Assembly (NCBI GenBank): GCA_900541555.1
Contig: UQKE01000002.1
Location: forward strand, 43,511 to 107,510
Origin: an uncultured Porphyromonadaceae bacterium
Lineage (GTDB): Bacteria; Bacteroidota; Bacteroidia; Bacteroidales; Muribaculaceae
Length of the DNA stretch: 64,000 nucleotides
Direction: 5' to 3'
Shown: positions 42,197 through 50,275 of the stretch, piece by piece
How the letters are laid out: every line of letters starts with the position of its first letter
Numbering within the stretch: position 1 is the stretch's first letter
The notes under the pieces: generated by a model
The model's input: only the letters and a program-made list of their open reading frames with translations
What the model was told of the DNA's origin: nothing
Database searches by the model: none
Translations under genes and position numbers: made by a program

Positions 42197-43204
42197 ATGA
42201 CTTTATTCGAAAGGCTTACTAAAACTGCCAAAGAAAACAAACAACGCATTATTCTTGCAGAAGGATTGGAACCGAGAACGTTGAAAGCGGCCGACCGCCT
42301 TATCGCAGAGGGAATTTGCCATATCACTCTAATTGGAAATCCGGATGAAATTAAGACGATGGCGGCCGAATTGGGGTTGACCCACATCAATGAAGCCGAT
42401 TTTGTAAATCCGAAAGATACTGCTTTTACAGAAAAATACGCACAATTGTTTTATGAGCTTCGCAAAGCAAAAGGCGTGACAATCGAGGACGCTCGGCAAA
42501 CCGTGCAGAATCCGTTATATCTTGGATGCTTGCTCATTAAGAATGGAGATGCCGACGGGCAAGTGTCCGGAGCCCTCAGCACGACTGGCGACGTTCTTCG
42601 TGCCGCATTCCAAATCATTAAGCCCAAAAAAGGAATTAGCGTAGTTTCCGGCGCGTTTTTGATGCTTCTTCCGGAAGGCGTTTCTTACGGAACAAATGGA
42701 ATGCTTGTATTTGCGGATTGTGCCGTTGTCCCCAACCCTACCGCGCCGGAATTGGCGCAAATTGCTGTTTCTTCGGCAGAAACAGCAAAAAACATTGCAG
42801 GAATCGAACCGCGGGTTGCCATACTTAGCTTCTCAACGAAAGGAAGCGCTAAACATGAAATGGTTGACAAGGTGATAGAGGCGACCAAAATTGCGCACGA
42901 CATGGCTCCCAATCTCGCCCTTGACGGAGAATTGCAAGCCGATGCTGCCATTGTGCCGACAGTTGGCAAGAGCAAAGCTCCCAATAGCGATATTGCCGGA
43001 ACTGCCAATGTCCTTGTATTCCCGTCGTTGGAGGTGGGCAACATCACGTACAAATTAGTGCAACGCCTAAGTGGAGCAGAAGCGGTAGGCCCTATTTTGC
43101 AAGGATTGGCAAAACCTGTAAACGATCTTTCGCGCGGTTGCAGTGTCGAAGACATTTACAAGACAGTTATCATTACGTGCAATCAAAGTATAAATGCTGA
43201 ATAA
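42197..43204 (+). CDS. pta: Phosphate acetyltransferase
   Basis: A 335-residue short-form Pta without the N-terminal regulatory domain of the long enzymes. The PTA_PTB fold shows AEGLEPRTLKAADRLIAEG, DGQVSGALSTTGDVLRAAFQI, AILSFSTKGSAKHEMVDKV and LDGELQADAAIVP. It makes acetyl phosphate from acetyl-CoA. Its TAA overlaps the ackA ATG by one base (TAATG), so the pair is coupled. Confidence 0.96.
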   Translation: MTLFERLTKTAKENKQRIILAEGLEPRTLKAADRLIAEGICHITLIGNPDEIKTMAAELGLTHINEADFVNPKDTAFTEKYAQLFYELRKAKGVTIEDARQTVQNPLYLGCLLIKNGDADGQVSGALSTTGDVLRAAFQIIKPKKGISVVSGAFLMLLPEGVSYGTNGMLVFADCAVVPNPTAPELAQIAVSSAETAKNIAGIEPRVAILSFSTKGSAKHEMVDKVIEATKIAHDMAPNLALDGELQADAAIVPTVGKSKAPNSDIAGTANVLVFPSLEVGNITYKLVQRLSGAEAVGPILQGLAKPVNDLSRGCSVEDIYKTVIITCNQSINAE

Positions 43205-44409
43205 TGAAAATATTAGTTTTAAATTGTGGCAGTTCTTCTGTAAAATATAAATTGATAGAATTGTCGGATAACGAACAAAACATTTTAGCCGAGGGCGGCA
43301 CGGAAAAGATTGGATTGCCGGATTCTTTCTTGAAATTCAAATATAATGGCGAGAAAGTCACGATTCCGGCTTCGATGCCTAATCACAACGCTGCCATTCG
43401 AATTATTCTCGACACGCTGACAAGTGCCAAATATGGTTGCATTAAAGATTACAACGAAATCGAAGCTGTGGGGCATCGCGTCGTGCACGGCGGAGAGAAA
43501 TTCAATAAAAGCGTGCTTATCGATGCGGAAGTTATTGCGAAGGTAAAAGAATGCTATCCGCTTGCTCCGCTTCATAATCCGGTGAATATCGCCGGCATTG
43601 AGGCTGTAAAGGAAATCATGCCCAACGTGCCTCAGGTTGGCGTGTTTGATACGGCATTCCATCAAACGATGCCTGCGTATGCATACATGTATGGCTTGCC
43701 TTATGAAATGTATGAGAAATATGATGTGCGCCGATATGGATTCCACGGGACAAGCCACCGTTACGTTTCACGTCGCGCATGTGACTTTTTGGGAGCTGAT
43801 TATGAAAAGCAACGCATCATCACATGCCATATCGGAAACGGAGGGTCCATTACGGCAATCAAAAACGGACAATCGGTCGACACGTCTATGGGATTGACGC
43901 CTGTCGAGGGATTGATTATGGGTACGCGATGTGGAGACGTAGATCCCGGAGCTTTGCTTTATATCCAACAAAAAGAAGATTTGGATAATGCAGGGATGCA
44001 AGCATTGATAAACAAAAAAAGCGGGGTCGCAGGAATCTCCGGCGTTTCGTCCGACATGCGCGATATAGAGAAAGCTATCGAAGATGGCAATTCTCGCGCC
44101 GTGCTTGCGTTGAAAATGTATGAATACCGCATTTTGAAATATATTGGTGCATATACGGCCGCTTTGGGTGGCGTTGATATAATTGTTTTCACGGGCGGTG
44201 TCGGCGAAAATCAAATCGCCACACGGGAGAGAATATGCAAGCAACTGTCTTACTTGGGTGTCGAATTTGATGCTGAAAAAAATAAAATCAGAGGAGAGGA
44301 AATTGAAATCAGCAGCAATAATTCGAAAGTAAAAGTTGTTGTCATCCCTACGGACGAAGAATATATGATTGCTTGCGACACCAAAGCAATTGTCGAAGCA
44401 ATGAAATAA
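43204..44409 (+). CDS. ackA: Acetate kinase
   Basis: A 401-residue ASKHA kinase. It starts MKILVLNCGSSSVKYKL, with AVGHRVVHGGEKF, FDTAFHQTMP, RRYGFHGTSHRYVS, CHIGNGGSITAI and VFTGGVGENQ. It makes ATP and acetate from acetyl phosphate, the main ATP-yielding step of acetate fermentation in Bacteroidales. Normal length, downstream partner of pta. Confidence 0.97.
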   Translation: MKILVLNCGSSSVKYKLIELSDNEQNILAEGGTEKIGLPDSFLKFKYNGEKVTIPASMPNHNAAIRIILDTLTSAKYGCIKDYNEIEAVGHRVVHGGEKFNKSVLIDAEVIAKVKECYPLAPLHNPVNIAGIEAVKEIMPNVPQVGVFDTAFHQTMPAYAYMYGLPYEMYEKYDVRRYGFHGTSHRYVSRRACDFLGADYEKQRIITCHIGNGGSITAIKNGQSVDTSMGLTPVEGLIMGTRCGDVDPGALLYIQQKEDLDNAGMQALINKKSGVAGISGVSSDMRDIEKAIEDGNSRAVLALKMYEYRILKYIGAYTAALGGVDIIVFTGGVGENQIATRERICKQLSYLGVEFDAEKNKIRGEEIEISSNNSKVKVVVIPTDEEYMIACDTKAIVEAMK

Positions 44410-44424
44410 AATTGTCTTTTTGCG

Positions 44425-44467
44425 ACGACGAATCCTTGAACTGCAAAATAGGATTCGTCGTTTTTTT
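44425..44467 (+). terminator. Intrinsic terminator after ackA
   Basis: ACGACGAATCCT (44425-44436) pairs perfectly over 12 bp with AGGATTCGTCGT (44450-44461), followed by a T run. Confidence 0.9.
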
Positions 44468-44496
44468 AATTTGATATACTATTTAATACGGTAAAT

Positions 44497-45042
44497 ATGA
44501 AAACATTCCACGACTTGTTGTTCCATCGTCGAAGCATTCGAAAATACACAGAACAATTGCTGTCTCCCGATGATGTAAAATTAATAATGGAAGCCGGTCT
44601 CGTTGCACCTTCATCCAAAGGGAAAATGCCGTGGCAATTTGTTGTAGTCGACGACAAGCAAAAACTCGCCGCGCTCAGCCAATGTAAGGATTTCGGCGCA
44701 AAGCCAATTGCCGGTTGCGCTTTGGCAATAGTTGTCGTTGTAGATCCGTATGAAAGCGATGTTTGGATTGAAGATGCATCTATTGCAGCATTTGCGATGC
44801 AACTGCAAGCGCAAGATCTTGGCTTGGGAAGTTGTTGGATACAAATAAGAGATCGTTTTGACAATCAAGCTATTCCGGCAGAAGACAATGCAAAGAATCT
44901 TCTCGATATTCCGGAAAACATGCGTGTCGTATGCATTTTATCGATTGGACATGTCGGAGAAGAACGTAAGGCATTGGAAGAAAGTAAATGTCGTTGGGAA
45001 AAAGTCCATGTAGGAAGTTGGAGACATGCAGGGGATGAATAA
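44497..45042 (+). CDS. Nitroreductase-family flavoprotein
   Basis: A 181-residue FMN-dependent nitroreductase fold: FHDLLFHRRSIRKYTEQLLSPDDVKLIMEAGLVAPSSKGKMPWQFVVV is the N-terminal FMN-binding block, and AFAMQLQAQDLGLGSCWIQI the central helix, with CILSIGHVGEERKA closing the flavin site. The substrate is unknown. It overlaps the DUF2520 gene by 8 bp, so it probably heads the nitroreductase-DUF2520-kdsC-maf unit. Confidence 0.9.
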   Translation: MKTFHDLLFHRRSIRKYTEQLLSPDDVKLIMEAGLVAPSSKGKMPWQFVVVDDKQKLAALSQCKDFGAKPIAGCALAIVVVVDPYESDVWIEDASIAAFAMQLQAQDLGLGSCWIQIRDRFDNQAIPAEDNAKNLLDIPENMRVVCILSIGHVGEERKALEESKCRWEKVHVGSWRHAGDE

Positions 45043-45823
45043 AGTTGTTGTCATTGGTTCCGGCAAGGTTGCTTCATGTTTGGGCAAATCGCTTTTCGAC
45101 AGTGGCAGATTCGAAATTGTTCAGATTTATAGCCGCTCGTTGAGCCATGCGCAAAAAATGGCTTCTTTTGTTGGTAATTGTCCTGCAATCGATGATGCTT
45201 CATGTTTGATAGATGCCGATTGTTACCTTGTCGCGATCAAAGATGATGCTATTGCCCCATTTCTTTCTACTGTGCCCGATCGATGCAAGGGCGCATTATG
45301 GATGCATACCTCAGGAAGCGTAGATATTTCAGTGTTTAAAGGGTTTAATGGACTAAATGGAGTCCTATACCCATTGCAAACGTTTTCTGTCGATTCAAAA
45401 CCGGATATGCGCACCATCCCCTTTTTGATCGAAGGTTCTTCCGACGAAGCAACTGCCTTATTGAAGGAATTGGCGTGTGCCATGTCGTCTTCTGTATATG
45501 AAGCGACCAGCCAATTGCGAACGAAAATACACCTTGCAGCTGTTTTTGCTTGCAATTTCACGAATTGCCTTTATGCCATCGCCGATGACATTTTGAAGAA
45601 AAACAATATCCCATTTTCCATATTGTTGCCGCTTATAGGGGAAACGACACGGAAATTGTCGGCTCTTGAACCTTGGGATGCACAGACCGGTCCGGCAGCA
45701 CGAGGTGACATGGCAGTAATCCAAAAACATTTGGACATGCTCAATCATGAAGAAAAAGCTATTTATCAAATTCTTTCAGATTATATATTAAAAAACATGC
45801 CCTATGAGCGGAATACCATATGA
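45035..45823 (+). CDS. DUF2520/Rossmann-like NADP-binding protein
   Basis: A 262-residue protein of ProC-like architecture. The N-terminal Rossmann domain starts [20 protein letters not shown]; a later [13 protein letters not shown] and PLQTFS segment leads into the C-terminal helical DUF2520 domain ([43 protein letters not shown]). The oxidoreductase substrate is unknown. The ATG at 45035 fits the nucleotide-binding strand. Its end overlaps kdsC by 20 bp. Confidence 0.88.
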   Translation: MNKVVVIGSGKVASCLGKSLFDSGRFEIVQIYSRSLSHAQKMASFVGNCPAIDDASCLIDADCYLVAIKDDAIAPFLSTVPDRCKGALWMHTSGSVDISVFKGFNGLNGVLYPLQTFSVDSKPDMRTIPFLIEGSSDEATALLKELACAMSSSVYEATSQLRTKIHLAAVFACNFTNCLYAIADDILKKNNIPFSILLPLIGETTRKLSALEPWDAQTGPAARGDMAVIQKHLDMLNHEEKAIYQILSDYILKNMPYERNTI

Positions 45824-46328
45824 TTTAACGCATATCAAAGCCTTTGCGTTTGATGTCGACGGAGTGCTTTCCGCCTCGTCCATCCCTTTGCATCCATCAG
45901 GCGAGCCGATGCGTGTTGTCAATATAAAAGATGGTTATGCCATTCAATTGGCAATAAAATTAGGTTATCCGGTGGCAATTATTACCGGAGGAGATACGGC
46001 GGCTGTCAGAAAACGATTTGAAGGATTGGGCGTTGTCGATTTGTATATGAAAGCATCGGTTAAAATTTCGATATATGACGAATGGCTTGCAAAACGCCAT
46101 TTGACAGATGCACAAGTCGCCTTTATGGGAGACGACATCCCCGACATGGAGGTTATGAGAAGGGTCGGATTGCCTTGTGCGCCGGCAGATGCTTGTGCTG
46201 ATATTTTAAATGAAGCCAAATATGTATCGCCATATAAAGGCGGCGAAGGTTGCGCGCGCGATTTGATAGAACAAGTGCTTAGGGCAAATGGCGATTGGAT
46301 GAAAGACAAACGAGCATTTGGCTGGTAA
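45804..46328 (+). CDS. kdsC: 3-deoxy-D-manno-octulosonate-8-phosphate phosphatase, KdsC-type HAD
   Basis: A 174-residue C0-type HAD phosphatase lacking a cap domain. Motif I is AFDVDGVLS, motif II IITGGD, motif III the Lys in KASVK, motif [39 protein letters not shown] matches the KdsC C-terminal loop. It makes free Kdo for the lipopolysaccharide inner core. Neighbours DUF2520 and maf follow the order common in Bacteroidales. Confidence 0.9.
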   Translation: MSGIPYDLTHIKAFAFDVDGVLSASSIPLHPSGEPMRVVNIKDGYAIQLAIKLGYPVAIITGGDTAAVRKRFEGLGVVDLYMKASVKISIYDEWLAKRHLTDAQVAFMGDDIPDMEVMRRVGLPCAPADACADILNEAKYVSPYKGGEGCARDLIEQVLRANGDWMKDKRAFGW

Positions 46329-46345
46329 CGAAATAACTAAAATAT

Positions 46346-46927
46346 ATGCTTTCCAATTTATCAGGATACGATATCATATTGGCGAGCGGTTCGCCGCGTC
46401 GCAAGGAGCTGCTTGCCGGATTGGGCTTGAAGTTCCGAACATTTTGTTTGCCTAATATCGACGAATCATATCCACATGATTTGCACGCTGAAAAGGTGGC
46501 GCGCTATGTTGCTGAAAAAAAAGCTGATGCATACAAGCAAATTATATCAGAAAATGAACTTTACATAACGGCCGATACAATTGTCGTCTGTCAAGATAAA
46601 GTATTGGGGAAACCTTCCAATCGGCAAGCAGCAATCGAGATGCTAAAACAATTATCGGGAAGAGAGCATAAGGTTGTGACTGGTGTTTCTATCGTTTCTC
46701 AGAATCGACATGTATCGTTTTCGGTTGAAACAGAAGTAAAGTTTTGCGACTTGACAGCCGATGAAATCGCTTTTTATGTTGACACATACAAACCCTTCGA
46801 CAAAGCCGGAGCTTATGGGGTACAGGAATGGATTGGATATATAGGTGTAGAAAATATATCAGGCAGTTATTTCAATGTTATGGGACTGCCGGTGCAACGA
46901 TTATATCAAGAATTGAAAAAGTGGTAA
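46346..46927 (+). CDS. maf: Maf-like nucleotide pyrophosphatase
   Basis: A 193-residue Maf protein. LASGSPRRKELLAGLGLKF is the family opening, YITADTIVVCQDKVLGKP the metal site, LSGREHKVVTGVSIVS the next, and DKAGAYGVQEWIG the C-terminal loop. Maf enzymes hydrolyse modified dTTP/UTP. It is 17 bp after kdsC, and its 3' end meets the convergent ATP-grasp-like gene. Confidence 0.93.
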   Translation: MLSNLSGYDIILASGSPRRKELLAGLGLKFRTFCLPNIDESYPHDLHAEKVARYVAEKKADAYKQIISENELYITADTIVVCQDKVLGKPSNRQAAIEMLKQLSGREHKVVTGVSIVSQNRHVSFSVETEVKFCDLTADEIAFYVDTYKPFDKAGAYGVQEWIGYIGVENISGSYFNVMGLPVQRLYQELKKW

Positions 46928-46934
46928 GCTAAAT

Positions 46935-48113
46935 TTATTCAGCAACTGCAAGTGTAGCTGTGTATCGCGTGTTGTCGGTAATTGGGACAAGCGACAATGT
47001 GCCCTCATACAAGAACCCGTCTTTAAATACAGCCTCTTTCCATTTGCTTTTGGCTGCGATCAAATCTGTTTCGGTTGGATGGTAAAGTATGCTCATTGTT
47101 CCAATTTTGTCGGGATGGACAACACGATCTCCCAATGCAGCAGAAACAACGCCCATCGTGGCTCGCAGGTTAACTTCTATGCACGGATTAATGGCTATTT
47201 GATTGTCGTTTGTTCGATATGCCATCATGTCGACACCCACATATCCTACGTATTTGCTTGGAAGAAAAGAAATCAAACATTCAGACATGGCTTTTTTTAC
47301 GGTATCTATTTCTATTCCGGCTTGCATGAAATATTTTGTTTTCAGGATATGTTCTGATTTTTCTGAGGTCGTAACTATTGCATGGTCATACGACATTTGG
47401 GGAGTATTGTAGAAAATAGAAAAGCCGGCAAATCGGGCTCTCCCCTTTTCTACATAATATTCCATTGCAAAATCTTGTAGTTTGTCAAGATATTTCTCAC
47501 ATATAAGCGCACCTTGTTTCTTTAAAATCCCTTCGGCCCAAATTTTATATATTGGCAGGTTTTCGTTTTTCATTCGGCAAATGCCTCTGCCGCTTCCCGA
47601 CCATGGCACTTTGGCAATCATGTCTTTAAAGCGTTGGGACGCTCTTTCTATTTCCGAGAATGTGTGGCAAAGACAAGGCATTTCCGGCAGAGGAATATTT
47701 GGATAGTTCCTTTTTAACCATTGAAATACATAAATAGAAATGCGTCGATGCGATATATCTCTGAGGTGTTTTGCATCATCGAATGAGAGTGGGCAATTGA
47801 TTCCCATTCTTATCAATTCGGATAAAATTGCAGCACTCCATCCCCATGGCTGCACATGGTAATTTCCATTCGAAACATTTCCGATATCGACAGCGCCGAT
47901 TCTTGGCAGTTTATGTCGAATCATTTCGATATATTGCAAATTCTCCTTGTTGCATTTTGCCAAAATATGGCATGGATAATTTGCATACCATAGTGGGAGC
48001 AATTGCAGGTCGGAACGCAATTGGCTTGCATGTGCCGGCGCTGTATAGTTTTTTGTGCCGGAAGCGAGCGCCAAATCGTTTTCCGGATTGAAAATATAAA
48101 GCTGTTTTTGCAT
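46935..48113 (-). CDS. Uncharacterised protein, possibly ATP-grasp fold
   Basis: A 392-residue cytoplasmic protein. It starts MQKQLYIFNPENDLALASG. Central KVPWSGSGRGICRMKN looks like a Gly-rich nucleotide loop, VGVDMMAYR precedes INPCIEVNLRATMGVV, which is like the metal-binding ExN-type strand of ATP-grasp ligases. I infer this fold; no substrate. The ATG overlaps the manA stop (TAATG), and the 52 codons upstream lie inside manA, so they are rejected. Last gene of uvrD-nspC-manA-this. Confidence 0.72.
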   Translation of the reverse strand: MQKQLYIFNPENDLALASGTKNYTAPAHASQLRSDLQLLPLWYANYPCHILAKCNKENLQYIEMIRHKLPRIGAVDIGNVSNGNYHVQPWGWSAAILSELIRMGINCPLSFDDAKHLRDISHRRISIYVFQWLKRNYPNIPLPEMPCLCHTFSEIERASQRFKDMIAKVPWSGSGRGICRMKNENLPIYKIWAEGILKKQGALICEKYLDKLQDFAMEYYVEKGRARFAGFSIFYNTPQMSYDHAIVTTSEKSEHILKTKYFMQAGIEIDTVKKAMSECLISFLPSKYVGYVGVDMMAYRTNDNQIAINPCIEVNLRATMGVVSAALGDRVVHPDKIGTMSILYHPTETDLIAAKSKWKEAVFKDGFLYEGTLSLVPITDNTRYTATLAVAE

Positions 48114-49099
48114 TATTCCACGACGACCGACACAAATTCCACGTCTTTTCCCATAGGTCTGATTTCTATGTTCTCCATGGAATATGGTAGCAATACCGTT
48201 TCGCAAGAGGATAAATATTCTGTTCGCTTCTCGCTCCCATAAATCAACTCGGCATTTCCATGATAACAAATCAAGATTCTAAAACTGCCGGTCGATTTGA
48301 TTGGCAGGGTTGTTGGCCGTTCGATTCTAAGCAAAGAAGACGTGAATTTATCGCATTTTTTTATCAGCACCTCCCCTTCTTGTTCGAGTTCGAGATGATT
48401 CTTATAGTCATGGTATTCATCATAATCAATCGCATCCAATGCCATGTCGGTGTGCAATTCGCGTTTCTTTCCGTCTTTGTCCACGCGATCAAAATCATAA
48501 ATGCGGTATGTGACATCCGATGCTTGCTGTATTTCTATGAGGAAGTTGCCTGCCCCTATCCCATGCACGCGGCCTGCCGGCAAGAAGAATATATCCCCTT
48601 TTTGTGGATAGAAGCGGTTTAGATGCGACATCACATTGCCGGATTCGATTTGTTTGCGAAATTCGATTTCATTTGTTTTTACGGAAAATCCGGAGTATAG
48701 CACAGCCCCTTTTTCGGCATTTAAAATATACCATAGTTCGGTTTTCCCGAAACTGTCGTGCATTTGCTTGGCGATATCGTCGCCCGGGTGCACTTGAATA
48801 GACAGATCTTTAGCAGCGTCGATAAATTTCACCAACAATGGGAATGTATTGCCAAATTGTGAGTAGACAAACTCGCCCACAATGTCTTTTCCAAATTCGG
48901 AAAGCAATGATTTGATATTGCGTCCTGCATAGATTCCATTGTTTACAATTGATTCTCTTCCCGGAACACCCGAAAGTTCCCAACTCTCTCCAATATTGTC
49001 GCCTGCGTTTGGCAAATTTTTCAAACGCTTTATTCTGGAACCGCCCCAAATGACAGTTTTTAATATCGGTTCAAATTTTAATGGATATATATCAAACAT
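48113..49099 (-). CDS. manA: Class I mannose-6-phosphate isomerase
   Basis: A 328-residue type I phosphomannose isomerase. PLKFEPILKTVIWGG opens the fold. Zinc ligands come from LSIQVHPGDD, GKTELWYIL and LPAGRVHGIGAG. It interconverts mannose- and fructose-6-phosphate, feeding GDP-mannose. The length is that of the short Bacteroidetes form. It is 23 bp after nspC and overlaps the next gene by one base. Confidence 0.92.
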   Translation of the reverse strand: MFDIYPLKFEPILKTVIWGGSRIKRLKNLPNAGDNIGESWELSGVPGRESIVNNGIYAGRNIKSLLSEFGKDIVGEFVYSQFGNTFPLLVKFIDAAKDLSIQVHPGDDIAKQMHDSFGKTELWYILNAEKGAVLYSGFSVKTNEIEFRKQIESGNVMSHLNRFYPQKGDIFFLPAGRVHGIGAGNFLIEIQQASDVTYRIYDFDRVDKDGKKRELHTDMALDAIDYDEYHDYKNHLELEQEGEVLIKKCDKFTSSLLRIERPTTLPIKSTGSFRILICYHGNAELIYGSEKRTEYLSSCETVLLPYSMENIEIRPMGKDVEFVSVVVE

Positions 49100-49122
49100 A
49101 TTAATCCGCTGTAATTTAATTA

Positions 49123-50274
49123 CTAATCCATTCGTGAACGATAATCTGAATAATCAAATTCTCTCAACAGTTCAAAAGTGCCATCTAAATGGCGCAATAC
49201 GAAAGAAGGATGCTGAATGCCATTAAACATATTGGTTTTTACAGTCGTGTAGTGATTCATGTCTTCAAAAACAAGTTTGTCGCCGGCTTTTAAAGGTTGC
49301 TTAAAGCTCCAATCACCCATGAAATCGCCGCTTAAACATGAATTTCCGCCAATCCGATATGTCGGGAATCGTTTGTCGGCTTTTTCCAAAGCCGATGTAA
49401 TAACCGGTTTATATGGCATTTCAAGGCAATCCGGCATGTGGCATGCGAACGATGCGTCTATTATTGCGGTCTTTATTCCATGGTGTTCTGTGATATCAAG
49501 CACCGTAGCGACCAACTCCCCTGTCCTCCAAGTGAAAGCGCTGCCCGGCTCCATGATTAATTCCAGCCATGGATATTTTGCATGAAACTCATTAAGCAAT
49601 TTGATGAGATGCGCTGTGTCGTAATTTGCGCTTGTCATCAAATGCCCGCCTCCCATATTTAGCCATTTAAGGGATGGAAGATATTGGCCGAAGCGACTTT
49701 CAAATGCCGATAGAACCTTTTCAAGATCGTACGATGTCGATTCGCAAAGGCAATGGAAATGGAAGCCGTCCAAACCTTCGGGCAACAAGTCGCCCAATTC
49801 GTCGGCTGTGATTCCGAATCTTGAGCCTTGCCGGCATGGATCGTAAATTGCCGTTTCAATTACCGAGCATTCCGGATTTACCCGTAATCCGCAACTCACC
49901 TTCTGTTGCTCGGAATGGGTCGAATTGTATTCTTGAATATAATTTCGATATCGATTGTATTGAGCTGCAGAATTGAAAACAATATGCGAACAGCCTTCGA
50001 CAAATTCCTTGATGGAATCGTCGGTATACACAGGACAATAAGCATGAACGTCGTGACCTAAATACTCGAGTGACAATTTCATCTCATTCAATGAGCTCGC
50101 AGTCGATGATTGGCAATATTCTGAAATAATGCCAAATGTTTTCCAAAGCGCATTGGCTTTGAATGCCATTATGATTTTCACATTGGCTTCTTCCGAAATC
50201 CTCTTGATAATTTCAAGGTTCTTTCGCAATTTGTCCTCATGAACAATATAATATGGCGTTTTCAACTCTTTCAT
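49123..50274 (-). CDS. nspC: Carboxynorspermidine/carboxyspermidine decarboxylase
   Basis: A 383-residue PLP-dependent fold III decarboxylase. The PLP Lys is in IIMAFKANALWK; the Gly-rich phosphate region is WLNMGGGHLMT, ELIMEPGSAFTW binds the cofactor, and GGNSCLSGDFMGDW holds the active-site Cys and Asp of NspC. It makes spermidine or norspermidine by the carboxyaminopropyl route. The partner dehydrogenase is not adjacent. It starts 1 bp after the uvrD stop. Confidence 0.92.
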   Translation of the reverse strand: MKELKTPYYIVHEDKLRKNLEIIKRISEEANVKIIMAFKANALWKTFGIISEYCQSSTASSLNEMKLSLEYLGHDVHAYCPVYTDDSIKEFVEGCSHIVFNSAAQYNRYRNYIQEYNSTHSEQQKVSCGLRVNPECSVIETAIYDPCRQGSRFGITADELGDLLPEGLDGFHFHCLCESTSYDLEKVLSAFESRFGQYLPSLKWLNMGGGHLMTSANYDTAHLIKLLNEFHAKYPWLELIMEPGSAFTWRTGELVATVLDITEHHGIKTAIIDASFACHMPDCLEMPYKPVITSALEKADKRFPTYRIGGNSCLSGDFMGDWSFKQPLKAGDKLVFEDMNHYTTVKTNMFNGIQHPSFVLRHLDGTFELLREFDYSDYRSRMD

Positions 50275-50275
50275 G

